This document shows, piece after piece, positions 45,323 to 55,102 of a DNA stretch of 64,000 nucleotides. The DNA is from Solicola gregarius (GTDB taxonomy: Bacteria > Actinomycetota > Actinomycetes > Propionibacteriales > Nocardioidaceae): assembly GCF_025790165.1 (NCBI RefSeq), contig NZ_CP094970.1:2666001-2730000 (forward strand), given 5' to 3'. A program made the translations under genes and the position numbers. The notes beneath the pieces were generated by a model. It was not told where the DNA came from. It saw nothing but the letters and a program-made list of their open reading frames with translations, and did no database searches. How positions within the stretch are numbered: position 1 is the stretch's first letter; the number at the start of each line of letters is the position of its first letter.

Positions 45323-46408
45323 TTACGGGAGCCAGACGGAGCGGAGTCGGCCGACGTCGCGCATCCGCTGCTCCGCGAGCGTGTCCGCGGCGATCGACGG
45401 CGGCACCTTGTCCGCGTCCGCGCGACGGAGTACGTCGAGCGTCGTGTCGTAGATCTTCGCGGACCGCGACTTCGCGCGCTCGAAGGAGAAGCCCTCGAGC
45501 TCGTCGGCGACCTGGATCAGTCCGCCCGAGTTGACGCAGTAGTCGGGCGCGTACGTGATGCCGCGCTCGTCGAGGACCTTCTCGATGCCCGGATGCGCAA
45601 GCTGGTTGTTGGCCGCGCCGCAGACGATCTGCGCCTTGAGGACGTCGAGCGTCGCGTCGTCGAGTGCGCCGCCGAGGGCGCAGGGCGCGTACACGTCGAG
45701 ATCCATCCGGACGAGCGCGTCGGTGTCGTCGACGGTCGTCGTCTCGGGATGCTCACCGACGACGCGCGTAATGGCGTCGGCGCTCACATCGGTGACGACC
45801 ACCTTCGCGCCCTCCGCGGTCAGGTGGCTCACGAGGTGGTGTCCGACCTTGCCGACGCCGGCGACGCCGACCGTACGTCCCTCGAGCGACGGCGATCCCC
45901 AACGGTGCTTCGCCGATGCGCGCATGCCCTGGTATACGCCGAACGCGGTCAGGACCGACGAGTCACCGGCGCCACCGTGCTCGACCGTGCGTCCCGTGAC
46001 GTACGAACACTCGCGCGCGATCACGTCCATGTCGGCGGAGGACGTACCGACGTCGCACGCGGTGTAGTAGCGACCGGCCAGCGACTGCACGAAGCGTCCG
46101 TACGCACGCAGCAGCGGCTCGGTCTTGTCGGTCTTCGGGTCTCCGATGATGACGGCCTTGCCGCCGCCGAGGTCGAGCCCGGCGAGCGCGGCCTTGTAGG
46201 CCATCCCCTGCGAGAGGTTGAGGACGTCCTCGATGGCGTCGTCCTCGCTGGCGTACGGGTAGAAGCGGGTGCCACCGAGCGATGGGCCGAGAGCGGTGGA
46301 GTAGACGGCGATGATCGCCTTCAGGCCCGAGTGCTCGTCGTGACAGAAGACGACTTGCTCGTGCCGGGTGCCACGGGAGAATACGGCGGATACTGGCCGG
46401 TCGGTCAC
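45323..46408 (-). CDS. Leucine/valine dehydrogenase (Glu/Leu/Phe/Val family)
   Basis: 361-aa NAD-dependent amino acid dehydrogenase. Substrate-side motif [21 protein letters not shown] (in part) and the catalytic lysine in [13 protein letters not shown]; cofactor fold [17 protein letters not shown]; and the conserved [13 protein letters not shown]. Length and motifs fit valine or leucine dehydrogenase rather than glutamate dehydrogenase. The GTG at 46408 follows AAGGAAGG. It would feed branched-chain amino acid breakdown beside tyrosine breakdown. Confidence 0.88.
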   Translation of the reverse strand: MTDRPVSAVFSRGTRHEQVVFCHDEHSGLKAIIAVYSTALGPSLGGTRFYPYASEDDAIEDVLNLSQGMAYKAALAGLDLGGGKAVIIGDPKTDKTEPLLRAYGRFVQSLAGRYYTACDVGTSSADMDVIARECSYVTGRTVEHGGAGDSSVLTAFGVYQGMRASAKHRWGSPSLEGRTVGVAGVGKVGHHLVSHLTAEGAKVVVTDVSADAITRVVGEHPETTTVDDTDALVRMDLDVYAPCALGGALDDATLDVLKAQIVCGAANNQLAHPGIEKVLDERGITYAPDYCVNSGGLIQVADELEGFSFERAKSRSAKIYDTTLDVLRRADADKVPPSIAADTLAEQRMRDVGRLRSVWLP

Positions 46409-46571
46409 GGTAGTGAACCTTCCTTGAGTTGTGGTCGGTGCCTGCGGGGGTGGTGCAGGTCACTTCCACTTTATGCCCGAAGCGTTCCGACGAACCTGTC
46501 GGTGTGGACGATTGATCTCGGCGGGCTTCGTCGGGGCGCTCGGCTCACCGCCCTGTGGTGGCGTTCGCCCC

Positions 46572-48044
46572 TCAGTCCTCGTGCAGCAGTGGCAGCACCA
46601 GTCGGAAGCGGGCGCCCGCGCCGAGAGCGGTGTCGAGTTCGACGTCACCACCGTGGGCTCGGGCGAGGGAGCGCGCGATAGAGAGCCCGAGTCCGGCGCT
46701 GGCACCGGCCGAGCGGTTCCGGGAGCGGTTGGCGCGATAGAAGCGGTCGAATGCACGACTCGCCTGCTCTGGCGCCATCCCTGGGCCGTCGTCGGCGACC
46801 TCGAGTACCGCGCGACCGTCGAGCGCACCGACACCGATTCGAACCGCGGTGCCCGGCGGAGTGTGGGCAGCGGCGTTGCCCACGAAGTTCGTGACGACCT
46901 GCCGCAGCCGCGCCTCATCGGCGTCGACCGGCGCGGCACCCGGTTGCCCGCTGCCGTTCAGCCCGGTCAGCCCGGTCAGCTCGACCGGGCGCGACGGGTC
47001 GAGGGTGTGGAGGTCGTGCCTGGCGTCGTTGGCGAGCGTACGAAGGTCCATCGGCGCCCGGTCGAGCTGTCCCTCGGGGGCCTCGTCGAGCTGGGCGAGC
47101 AGCAGCAGGTCCTCGGTGAGTGCATTGAGCCGGGTGGCCTCGCGGTCGATCCGGTCCATCGCCTCGTCGATGTCGGCCCGCTCGGTCAGCGCGCCCATCC
47201 GGTAGAGCTCGGTCGAGCCCTTGATGCCGACGAGTGGGGTACGAAGTTCATGGCTCACGTCGGCGAGGAAGGTGCGCATCCGCGTCTCCGACGCGGCTTG
47301 GTCGGTGAACGCCCGGTCGAGCTGGCCGAGCATGGTGTTGAGCGACCCGGCGAGGCGCCCGATCTCGGTGCTCGGCGGCGCGAGCGCAGGCACCCGCTCC
47401 GTGAGGTCGCCATCCGCGATCGCCGCGGCAGTGCGCTCGATCCGGCGTAGCGGCCGCAGCCCGCGACCGAGCGCGAACCAGCCGACCACGGTCAGCACAA
47501 TGAGAACGACCACCCCGCCGATCATGCTGGCGGCGCGCAGCCGGTCCATGGTCGCGTCCGCCTCGATCATCGGGGTGGCCGCGACCACCGTCCCGTCCCG
47601 TCCGGTCGTCGGATGCCCGACGGCACGCCATCGGCCGGAGCCGTCCGCAGCGGCCACGTCCACGGCCGCGCCGTCGTCGTCGATTGCGCGCAGTTCGTCG
47701 TGCGACGGCAACGATTCCGCGTCGAGCGTCGGCGCGTGAACGTCGGTCGTCACGTTCCCGTGCTCATCGAAGTAGACGAGGTACGGGACGCCGAGCGCCT
47801 CGAGCCCGGACTCGAGGAGTTCAGGACGATCGACCGACGACTCGATCTCGTCCGGCGTGGCCTCCGGTACGCGGGAGATGATCGTCGTGACCGAGTCCAA
47901 CTGGTCGTCCACCTGTTCCACCTGATACGTCTCCAGCCGGTTGGTGACGATCGCGCTGATCAGGCTCAGCCCCACCAGCAGCAGGACGGCTGTCATCACC
48001 AGCAACCGGGCGCGCAGCGACAGCCGGCCGAGCAACCGCCTCAC
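46572..48044 (-). CDS. Sensor histidine kinase of two-component system
   Basis: 490-aa membrane kinase: a first membrane helix (LLVMTAVLLLVGLSLISAIV), an outside domain of about 140 residues, a second helix (MIGGVVVLIVLTVVGWFAL), HAMP, then the H-box ADVSHELRTPLVG, N-box TNFVGNAAAHTPP and G-boxes VADDGPGM and GLGLSIARSLARAHGG. The GTG at 48044 overlaps the response-regulator stop (GTGA). It probably controls the neighbouring ABC exporter. Confidence 0.93.
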   Translation of the reverse strand: MRRLLGRLSLRARLLVMTAVLLLVGLSLISAIVTNRLETYQVEQVDDQLDSVTTIISRVPEATPDEIESSVDRPELLESGLEALGVPYLVYFDEHGNVTTDVHAPTLDAESLPSHDELRAIDDDGAAVDVAAADGSGRWRAVGHPTTGRDGTVVAATPMIEADATMDRLRAASMIGGVVVLIVLTVVGWFALGRGLRPLRRIERTAAAIADGDLTERVPALAPPSTEIGRLAGSLNTMLGQLDRAFTDQAASETRMRTFLADVSHELRTPLVGIKGSTELYRMGALTERADIDEAMDRIDREATRLNALTEDLLLLAQLDEAPEGQLDRAPMDLRTLANDARHDLHTLDPSRPVELTGLTGLNGSGQPGAAPVDADEARLRQVVTNFVGNAAAHTPPGTAVRIGVGALDGRAVLEVADDGPGMAPEQASRAFDRFYRANRSRNRSAGASAGLGLSIARSLARAHGGDVELDTALGAGARFRLVLPLLHED

Positions 48045-48751
48045 CGTGGGGGCTCCCGCATCACGTAGCCGACACCGTGCACCGTGTGGATGAGCTTGGG
48101 CTCCTCGGCGTCGACCTTGCGGCGCAGATAGGAGATGTAGGTGTCGACGATGCTCGCGTCTCCGCCGAAGTCGTACTGCCACACGCGGTCCAGGATCTGC
48201 GCCTTCGACACCACCCTTCCGGCGTTCTCCATCAGGTACCGCAACAGCCGGAACTCGGTCGGTGACACGCGTACGGGCTCGCCGGACCGTGTCACCTGGT
48301 GCCCGTCAGCATCGAGCGCGAGCGGGCCGACCGTCAGTACGTCGCTCCCGTTCGAGGTAGTACGACGCAGGATGGCGCGGATCCGGGCGATCAGCTCCTC
48401 CAGGTCGAACGGCTTCGTCACGTAGTCGTCGGCGCCGAGTGAGAGCCCGGTGATCTTGTCGGCCCGACCGTCGCGCGCGGTGAGGAAGAGGACCGGCACG
48501 GGCCCTCGGGTGCCGCCCGTACGCTGCTCGCGTAGCCGCCGCACCACCTCGAAGCCGTCCGTATCGGGCAGCATGACGTCGAGGAGCACCAGATCGGGTG
48601 GCGCCTCCGCAGCGGCGGCAACCGCCTCGCCGCCAGTCGCAGCGGAGATCACCTCGAAACCGGCAAACCGCAGCGTCGCCGACAACAGCTCCCGCACCGT
48701 GGCCTCGTCATCCACGACCAGCAGCCGCCCGGCACCCTCGGCGGCTGTCAC
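48041..48751 (-). CDS. OmpR-family response regulator
   Basis: 236-aa regulator: receiver domain with the phosphoacceptor Asp in LVLLDVMLPDTDG and Lys in YVTKPFDLEEL, then an OmpR winged helix (VSPTEFRLLRYLMENAGRVVS, GGDASIVDTYISYLRRKVDAE). The start is GTG 48751 (VTAAEGAGRLLVVDD) with GGGAGAG upstream; the open frame reaches 48826 but without homology. It should bind direct repeats such as those at 50592-50628, before the ABC genes. Confidence 0.93.
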   Translation of the reverse strand: MTAAEGAGRLLVVDDEATVRELLSATLRFAGFEVISAATGGEAVAAAAEAPPDLVLLDVMLPDTDGFEVVRRLREQRTGGTRGPVPVLFLTARDGRADKITGLSLGADDYVTKPFDLEELIARIRAILRRTTSNGSDVLTVGPLALDADGHQVTRSGEPVRVSPTEFRLLRYLMENAGRVVSKAQILDRVWQYDFGGDASIVDTYISYLRRKVDAEEPKLIHTVHGVGYVMREPPR

Positions 48752-48856
48752 TCTCTCCCGTCCTTCCACATGGCACAGCGTACGGAGAGGCGGCTCCGCA
48801 GGGGTGTACGGCGAAGCCCCCCGCACCCCGCCGAACGCCTCCGCAAGAGCCCCGCC

Positions 48857-49648
48857 TCACACGTCGCGACGCCGGAAGACGACGAACGCGGCGACGAGCA
48901 CGGCGGCGACTCCGAGGCACATTCCCCCGAGGTTCAGCCATGGATGCGGGTAGTCCGGATTCGGAACTGTCTCGAAGATCGCGGCCGCGCCGGCGGTCGG
49001 CCAGAAGTCGATGAGGCCCTGCAGCCACGACGGGAGGAGCTCGGAGAGTGCCGGTACGAGGAAGACGATCCCCACGACCGTGGCAAGCGCGCCTGCGGTC
49101 GCCCGCATGATCGTGCCGAGGCCGATCGACAGCAGCGCGATCGCCGCCAGATAGATCCCGCCACCCACGAGGGCCGCGATAACGCCGGAGTCGCCCAGGG
49201 ACGCGTAAGGCACGTCCTGTCCGGACAGCAACGCCTGCCCGAGGACGAACGACGCGAACATCAGCACCTGCCCGGCAACCATCGCGATCGCGGCCGCCAC
49301 GACGACCTTGGCGGCCAACAATTGGTCGCGCCGGGGAGTCGCAACCAGGGTCGTCTGCATCAGGCCAGTCGCGTACTCCGAGGTGACGACCAGGATCCCG
49401 AGTACGCCGATGATCAGTTGGGCGACGATGTACGACGTCAGACTGAGGTTGGTCGGATCCCAGCTCGCCTTGTCGCCCGGGTCGTACTCCGACCCGATCG
49501 AGCCCATGTTGAGCCCGGTGATGCCGAGTGCGACCACGAAGAGACCGGCCAGCGTGTACCAGGTCGAGCGGAGGCTGCGAAGCTTGATCCATTCCGCATG
49601 CAGCGCATGGCCGAAGGTCGGTTTCGATGCAACGGTGGTCGTACTCAT
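48857..49648 (-). CDS. ABC-2 type exporter permease
   Basis: 263-aa membrane subunit with six predicted helices, starting with a cytoplasmic segment (AEWIKLRSLRSTWYTL) typical of ABC-2 exporters of lantibiotic or drug immunity. Other helices include YIVAQLIIGVLGILVVTSEYATG and FVLGQALLSGQD. Its ATG overlaps the ATPase stop (49645-49648), so the two are coupled. Likely exports an antibiotic or peptide. Confidence 0.9.
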   Translation of the reverse strand: MSTTTVASKPTFGHALHAEWIKLRSLRSTWYTLAGLFVVALGITGLNMGSIGSEYDPGDKASWDPTNLSLTSYIVAQLIIGVLGILVVTSEYATGLMQTTLVATPRRDQLLAAKVVVAAAIAMVAGQVLMFASFVLGQALLSGQDVPYASLGDSGVIAALVGGGIYLAAIALLSIGLGTIMRATAGALATVVGIVFLVPALSELLPSWLQGLIDFWPTAGAAAIFETVPNPDYPHPWLNLGGMCLGVAAVLVAAFVVFRRRDV

Positions 49649-50559
49649 GCGACCGCCCCTTCGTACTCGACGCTGTCCTTCGTCAGCTGCATGAACGCGT
49701 CCTCGAGCGACGGCCGCTGCGGAGTCAGCTCGCTGAGAGTGACGTCATGGTACGACGCGAGCTCGCCGATCTCCGCTGCCGTCATGCCGGAGATGACGAG
49801 AGACGACTCGAGTCCTTCGCGTACGTCGGCGCCGGCGTCGGTCAGCCGAAGCGCGAACATGTCTCGGTCGCGCGTACGTACGAGCACCGTGCCCTCGCCG
49901 TTGTCGCGCAGGAACTCGCTCATGCTGGTGTCGGCGATGAGCCGGCCGCGGCCGATGACGACCAGATGATCGGCGGTTTGGGCCATCTCGCTCATCAGGT
50001 GGCTGGAGACGAGCACCGCCCGTCCCTCACCCGCGAGCGAACGCATGAAGTCGCGGATCCAGCGGATCCCCTCCGGATCGAGCCCGTTCACGGGCTCGTC
50101 GAAGATCAGCACCTGCGGGTCGCCGAGCAGCGTTGCCGCGATGCCGAGTCGCTGTCGCATGCCGAGCGAGAACCCGCCGGCCCGTTTTCCTGCGACCGCC
50201 TCGATCCCGGTCCGCGCGAGCGCATCGTCGACCCGGCGGGTCGGGAGCCCGTTGCTCACCGCGAGTGCCAGGAGATGGTCGTACGCCTTGCGGCCGCCGT
50301 GTACGGCGCCGGCGTCGAGCAGCGCGCCCACCTCGGTCAACGGCACCGGGATGTCGGCGTACCTGCGGCCGCCGATCGTCGCGGACCCTTCGGTCGGGGC
50401 CGCCAACCCGAGGATCATCTTCATGGTCGTGGACTTGCCGGCCCCGTTCGGGCCGAGGAATCCGGTGACCTGCCCGGCCTCGACAGTGAACGACAGGTCG
50501 TCGACAACGGTGTCCGGCCCGTACCTCTTGGTCAGGCCTCGTACGTCAATGTGTGCCAT
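49645..50559 (-). CDS. ABC exporter ATP-binding protein
   Basis: 304-aa ATPase of the DrrA/CcmA-like group: Walker A GPNGAGKST, signature SLGMRQRLGIA, Walker B QVLIFDEPVNGLDPEG and the switch His in VLVSSHLMSEMA. A C-terminal domain of about 80 residues follows the ATPase core. First gene of an operon with the permease, probably also the two-component genes 105 bp further on. ATG 50559; candidate response-regulator repeats are upstream. Confidence 0.93.
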   Translation of the reverse strand: MAHIDVRGLTKRYGPDTVVDDLSFTVEAGQVTGFLGPNGAGKSTTMKMILGLAAPTEGSATIGGRRYADIPVPLTEVGALLDAGAVHGGRKAYDHLLALAVSNGLPTRRVDDALARTGIEAVAGKRAGGFSLGMRQRLGIAATLLGDPQVLIFDEPVNGLDPEGIRWIRDFMRSLAGEGRAVLVSSHLMSEMAQTADHLVVIGRGRLIADTSMSEFLRDNGEGTVLVRTRDRDMFALRLTDAGADVREGLESSLVISGMTAAEIGELASYHDVTLSELTPQRPSLEDAFMQLTKDSVEYEGAVA

Positions 50560-50591
50560 GAGGCGAGGGTGCCGGGCGCTCCTGTCCGGTC

Positions 50592-50628
50592 TCTGGGAGG
50601 TTCTGGGAGAACTCTGGGAGTCTGGGGC
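50592..50628. promoter_or_regulatory. Direct repeats upstream of the ABC operon
   Basis: TCTGGGAG begins at 50592, 50602 and 50613, with TCTGGGGC at 50621. The first three have 10- and 11-bp steps, the helical phasing used by OmpR-family response regulators. They lie 33 bp upstream of the ATPase start. Confidence 0.6.
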
Positions 50629-50776
50629 GCCGGCCGCTCACACCGACCGGTCGACGCCGCCAGCACACAGAGAACCCTCGGACGAACTCCCCTCGACGGC
50701 GGTCCGTGCGAGGCCGGGAGGGAATGTCTCGTCCGGTACGACGGTTTCGGTCCTTATGGAATGGGAGCTGGACGTC

Positions 50777-51610
50777 ATGTGGCGCGAGCGGCTGCCCGCG
50801 GGACTCGCGATGACCGATCCGACCGCCCGATGGGCGTACGTGTTGGAAGGTGAGGTGGTCCTCGAGACCGCCGGTTCGCGGGCGACGCTCGGGGCCGGTG
50901 ACGCCGCGCTCGTCGATCAGCGCACTGCGTACCGCCTGACCGCAGCCGCCGACAGCGAGGTCGTGCACGCGGACCTCCGTCACGTCGTGCCCTCGCCCCC
51001 GTTGCCGAGCCCTCTCGTCGTCACCGGGTTCCGGAGCCAGCATCCCGGCGTCGCCGAGTTGGTCGGCGGCTGCCCGCTGGACGCGGGATGCCGCTCGACG
51101 CTGTTCGCGGTGAGCTATGCCGGGCTCGTGGGAGCGGCGATGACCTCGTCGTGGCTCGCGGCCGACGAACACAACGGCGACTCTGCCGACGCCGAGGTCG
51201 CCGACGTACTCGCGGCGCTGGCGTCGCGGCCAGGAGAGTCGTGGACCCTCGACCGGATGGCAGACCTTGTCCACCTGTCGCGCTCCGCGTTGACCGATCG
51301 CTTCCGCCGTACGGTCGGACGCAGCCCGATGCAACTGCTGCGCGAGGTACGTATGCAGCAGGCGCGCAAGCTGCTCGGCGAACCATCGGTGCCGGTGACC
51401 CGAATCGCGTTCGAGGTCGGGTACGGGTCGGTGGCCGCATTCAGCCGAGCCTTCGCCGCCCAGCATGGTGAGTCGCCGCAGGCCTGGCGGGTCGACTCAG
51501 TCGCGGGGAACGCGGAGCAGTGCCCAGACCAGGCCGGCCGCAGCCGCGGCGACCGCGCCGACGAACAGCGGCGTACGTATGCCGAACCCGTCCAGCAGCG
51601 CCCCGCCTAG
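50777..51610 (+). CDS. AraC-family regulator with cupin-6 N-terminal domain
   Basis: 277-aa regulator. N-terminal cupin (WAYVLEGEVVLETAGS, GAGDAALVDQRTAYRL), then two helix-turn-helix motifs (WTLDRMADLVHLSRSALTDRF and VTRIAFEVGYGSVAAFSRAF). The start ATG 50777 has GGGAG 9 nt upstream; ATG 50756 is the alternative. The normal domain ends near GESPQAWR, but the frame runs about 38 codons further, into the end of the convergent MFS gene. It probably controls that MFS gene. Confidence 0.85.
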   Translation: MWRERLPAGLAMTDPTARWAYVLEGEVVLETAGSRATLGAGDAALVDQRTAYRLTAAADSEVVHADLRHVVPSPPLPSPLVVTGFRSQHPGVAELVGGCPLDAGCRSTLFAVSYAGLVGAAMTSSWLAADEHNGDSADAEVADVLAALASRPGESWTLDRMADLVHLSRSALTDRFRRTVGRSPMQLLREVRMQQARKLLGEPSVPVTRIAFEVGYGSVAAFSRAFAAQHGESPQAWRVDSVAGNAEQCPDQAGRSRGDRADEQRRTYAEPVQQRPA

Positions 51611-52657
51611 CGCCGACCCGACCGTGATCGCCACCTGGAATGCCGTCACCTGCAGCGACATCGCGGACTCGGCCCGTTCTGGCTCGACACGCGTCACCCA
51701 CAGCTGGGTGGCGACGGGCACCGCGTTGAACGAGACTCCCCACAGCGCGATCGCGACGGCGAGTACGAGGGTGGAGTCCGCGGTCGCCGTGAGCAGTAGG
51801 CCGAGCGCGAGCACGATGGGCGTCACGGCCGCCAACCCACGCAGCCGGTGTGCGAGCGCTCCTGCGGCGACCGTTCCCGCGACGCCGGCGATGCCCCACA
51901 ACAACAGCAGCCACGTCGTAGCCGATGGCTCGATGCGCTCGATCGCGACCCGGATGTAGGGGTACGCGGCGAAGTTGCCGAACGCGACGAGGACGACGGC
52001 CGCGACGCCGGCCATCAGCCGCCGGTTGGCCAGCGCGCCGCGCATCATCCGCAGGCCAGCGCTCGGATCCGGCGGTATCGGCGGAAGGGCTGCCGCGACG
52101 GCGACGGCGGCGAGGGCAGAAAGGGCGGCCGCGCCCGCGAACGACGTACGCCAGCCGACCTCGTCGCCGATGAGCGACGCGACAGGTATGCCGAGCACCG
52201 TTGCGAAGCTGACGCCGAACGCGAGGGCGGCCGACACCACGTTGTCTCGGCCCGGTACGGCATGAGTGCCGGCGCCGAACGCGAACGACCAGTACCCGGC
52301 GATCGCAACCCCCAGGAGCAGCCGACCGAGAAGCAGGACGGCGAAGTCGGGCGCGGCCACGACGGCGAGGTTCGCGACCGCGGCGGCCGCGAGCAGACCG
52401 ACGAGCACGATGCGACGGTCGGCGCGCGGAAGCACCACTGCGATGCTCGGAGCTGTGATCGCGCCCGCGATCGCCGTGGCGGCCACCGCCAACCCGGCCG
52501 TACCCTCGCTCACGCCGACGTCGGCCGCGAGCGCAGGTAACACGCTTGCAGGCAGGAACTCGCTCGCGACGAGCATTCCGATCCCGAACGCGAGTGCGAC
52601 GATCGGCGTCCACGACGTCGCCGGCGGGCGTACCTGGGCAGAGGTCTCGGCAGTCAC
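51497..52657 (-). CDS. MFS transporter (drug/sugar efflux type)
   Basis: 386-aa permease with 12 predicted helices (FGIGMLVASEFLPASVLPAL at the first, GVSFNAVPVATQLWVTRVEP in the C-terminal half), matching the YdhP/AraJ-type DHA efflux group. Likely exports a drug or metabolite. The GTG at 52657 follows CACACT by 6 nt, so it may be leaderless. Its last 38 codons overlap the AraC gene on the other strand. Confidence 0.87.
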   Translation of the reverse strand: MTAETSAQVRPPATSWTPIVALAFGIGMLVASEFLPASVLPALAADVGVSEGTAGLAVAATAIAGAITAPSIAVVLPRADRRIVLVGLLAAAAVANLAVVAAPDFAVLLLGRLLLGVAIAGYWSFAFGAGTHAVPGRDNVVSAALAFGVSFATVLGIPVASLIGDEVGWRTSFAGAAALSALAAVAVAAALPPIPPDPSAGLRMMRGALANRRLMAGVAAVVLVAFGNFAAYPYIRVAIERIEPSATTWLLLLWGIAGVAGTVAAGALAHRLRGLAAVTPIVLALGLLLTATADSTLVLAVAIALWGVSFNAVPVATQLWVTRVEPERAESAMSLQVTAFQVAITVGSALGGALLDGFGIRTPLFVGAVAAAAAGLVWALLRVPRD

Positions 52658-52663
52658 GGATCA

Positions 52664-52669
52664 AGTGTG
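52664..52669 (-). promoter_or_regulatory. Leaderless -10 of the MFS gene at 51497-52657
   Basis: Minus-strand CACACT, 6 nt, then GTG at 52657. Confidence 0.4.
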
Positions 52670-52733
52670 GGCACCCGCGTACGTCACCTGGTTGATGATG
52701 CGGCGGACACCGTTGATCCATCGGCCGAGTCCG

Positions 52734-53642
52734 CTACGTCGCCTCGTCGACTGTCGCGTCGTGCGCGGACTCGACCGGAAGGAGTACAGCGCCGAGAAGG
52801 AAGCAGATCGCACCGGTGAAGGTGCCGAGGTTGACCAGGGCGATGTTCGCCGGTTCGCCGGTCGAGGGGACGTACCGGGATCCGACGGCCGCAGCGCCGA
52901 AGGCGACCGAGCCGGCGAGGTTCAGCACGCAGATCCGCCACCCGACCGATCTGTCCGATCGCGGCAACAGACCCGGGTTCACCTCCGTGTACGCCAGCCA
53001 GCTCGCAACCAGGAAGCAGATCGACCCGGCGAGGTCCGGGGTCCAGATCACGTGCACCTCCCGATCCACGGACAGATCCGACCTCGTCGCGGCGAACGTG
53101 CTGACGTTGAAGCACACCGTCCCGATGAGCTGGATCATGCACGCCCACCAGGCGATGCGTCTCGGCTTCCAGCCGACGAGCGTACGAAGCGGACCCGGGC
53201 GCGCGGAGTCGACCAGGACGCCCTCCGGAGCCGCCAACGTCTCGCGGTACTGCAGGTAGGCAGCCGAGGTGAACGGGATCGACCCGATGAAGAATGTCCA
53301 CGCGGTGACGGACGGGTCGACCCTGGTGAAGTACAGCGGAAGCGAGCCGAGAGCGAAGCAGACCGCCCCTATCCCGAACAGGGCGCCCATCCACCGGCTC
53401 GTCGGGCTGGACGCGCCCGAGCCCAGGCCGATCCGAGTCCCGATGTGGTGTCGGCGCGCCGGTCGCAGGCCGAGGGCCTTGCGATGCCGCCGCGACGTCC
53501 ACTCGACCCGTCGCCCGTCGGGGCGCTCGAGGACGACGTGCGTCACGAATCCGAGCGGCCCCGATCGGCGTACGACGTGCCAGCCCTCCGGAAGGTGGGT
53601 GACCCCGGGTGGCGGCGTACGTCCCGCCATGGCTGGTTCCAT
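52734..53642 (-). CDS. Membrane protein, YrhK-like repeats
   Basis: 302-aa protein with a basic N-terminal cytoplasmic domain of about 95 residues, then several helices arranged as repeated pairs: LFGIGAVCFALGSLPLYF, WWACMIQLIGTVCFNVSTF and VLNLAGSVAFGAAAVGS. The pattern of GT/GSxxFxxxTF-type helix pairs fits YrhK-like domains. Start ATG 53642, 5 bp after the gadB stop, so it is co-transcribed with gadB; ATG 53630 is possible. It may help acid or osmotic stress survival; that is a guess from context. Confidence 0.7.
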   Translation of the reverse strand: MEPAMAGRTPPPGVTHLPEGWHVVRRSGPLGFVTHVVLERPDGRRVEWTSRRHRKALGLRPARRHHIGTRIGLGSGASSPTSRWMGALFGIGAVCFALGSLPLYFTRVDPSVTAWTFFIGSIPFTSAAYLQYRETLAAPEGVLVDSARPGPLRTLVGWKPRRIAWWACMIQLIGTVCFNVSTFAATRSDLSVDREVHVIWTPDLAGSICFLVASWLAYTEVNPGLLPRSDRSVGWRICVLNLAGSVAFGAAAVGSRYVPSTGEPANIALVNLGTFTGAICFLLGAVLLPVESAHDATVDEAT

Positions 53643-53647
53643 CGGAG

Positions 53648-55063
53648 TCAGCTGACGAAACCCGTACGTGCCTTGCCGTGCGCGGCCGACTTCTCCGGCG
53701 CGGTCCACAGGTCGGGCTTGGACGTCTCGCGGGGGGCCGGACGCTCGGCGGCCAGGGCTTCGTACGCATGGTCGAGGTCGCGGAGCAGCATGTCGACCAT
53801 CTGCCGACTGAGGTCGAGGCGTACGACGATCCGCATCAGGTGCACATGCTCCGCATTCGGCGGAAGGCTGTACGCGGGGACGATCCAGCCGTTCTCGCGG
53901 AGCCGGGCGGACAGGTGGTACACGTCGAACCCGGGATCCCCACGAAGGGTGAAGGTCACGACCGGCTCGGCGAGACCCGGATTGAGGATGTCGTACTTGC
54001 CGGTGGCCTCGAGGGTCTCGTTGATGTGCTGGGCGTTCGCGGTCATATTCGCCACGATCGAGGCGTACCCCGCGCGACCGAGCCGGATGAAGGAGTACAT
54101 CTGTGCCTGGATCATCGCCGACCCGCGCGAGAAGTTGAACGTGTATGTCGGCTGCGCCCCGCCGAGATAGTTGACGCTGAACACGAGGTCCTCGGGCAGC
54201 TTCGTGGCGTCCCGGAAGATCAGCCAGCCGACGCCTGGGTAGACGAGGCCGTACTTGTGCCCGGACACATTGATCGACGCGACCTGCTCGAGACGGAAGT
54301 CCCACTTGCGCTCGGGTTCTGAGAACGGCGCGATGAAGCCGCCGCTCGCCCCGTCCACGTGTAGGGGAATGTCCCAGCCACGGGTGTTCTTGACCCGTAC
54401 GAGCATCTCGTCGATCTCCTCGATCGGGTCGGACTCGCCGATATGGGTCGTACCGAGCACGGCGCCGACGGCGATGGTGTTCTCGTCGAGACGTTCCTCG
54501 ACGTCGGCGGCGCTGATCACGAATCGGTCGGGCTGCATCGGGATCTTGCGCATCTCGACGTCGAAGTAGTTTGCGAACTTGTCCCACACCACGTGGGTCT
54601 CGGCTCCGTACACGATGTTCGGTCGGTCGACGGAGAGGCCTGCGGCCTCGCGTCGGTGGCGCCAGCTGCGTTTGTGCGCCAGGAGACCGAGCATGATCGC
54701 CTCGGACGATCCGATCGTCCCCACGCCGACGACCTTGGCGGGATCGGGTGCGTTGAACAGGTCGCCGAGCATGTGCACACAACCCTCCTCGACGAGCGAC
54801 GCGGCGGGGTACTCCTCGTGGTCGATGTGGTTCTTGCGCAGGCTGTCGTGAATGAGCGTCTCGGCCTGTGGCTCCATCCAGGTCGTCACGAACGAGGCCA
54901 GATTCAGGGTTTCGCGGCCGTCCAGCATGAGCCCCGTGTGCAGCAGTTCGTACGCCTCATCGGGGTCCATCGACTCCTCGGGGAACTGGAACGGATCGAT
55001 ATGCGTCCGGAAGCCCTTGCGGCCGTGGATCGGGGTCGCGTCGTCGCTGTTGGTGTTGCTCAT
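53648..55063 (-). CDS. gadB: Glutamate decarboxylase
   Basis: 471-aa PLP enzyme that turns glutamate into GABA and CO2. The PLP lysine is in SINVSGHKYGLVYPGVGW, with HVDGASGGFIAPF upstream and the N-terminal segment NHIDHEEYPAASLVEEGC. Length is normal. GGAGA precedes ATG 55063. No GadC antiporter is nearby; instead two membrane-protein genes flank it, and a D-amino acid operon lies 4 kb away. Could serve acid resistance or GABA supply. Confidence 0.94.
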   Translation of the reverse strand: MSNTNSDDATPIHGRKGFRTHIDPFQFPEESMDPDEAYELLHTGLMLDGRETLNLASFVTTWMEPQAETLIHDSLRKNHIDHEEYPAASLVEEGCVHMLGDLFNAPDPAKVVGVGTIGSSEAIMLGLLAHKRSWRHRREAAGLSVDRPNIVYGAETHVVWDKFANYFDVEMRKIPMQPDRFVISAADVEERLDENTIAVGAVLGTTHIGESDPIEEIDEMLVRVKNTRGWDIPLHVDGASGGFIAPFSEPERKWDFRLEQVASINVSGHKYGLVYPGVGWLIFRDATKLPEDLVFSVNYLGGAQPTYTFNFSRGSAMIQAQMYSFIRLGRAGYASIVANMTANAQHINETLEATGKYDILNPGLAEPVVTFTLRGDPGFDVYHLSARLRENGWIVPAYSLPPNAEHVHLMRIVVRLDLSRQMVDMLLRDLDHAYEALAAERPAPRETSKPDLWTAPEKSAAHGKARTGFVS

Positions 55064-55102
55064 GTCGGTCTCCTGGGTCTGCTGCGGTCGGTACGAGAAC
55101 GG

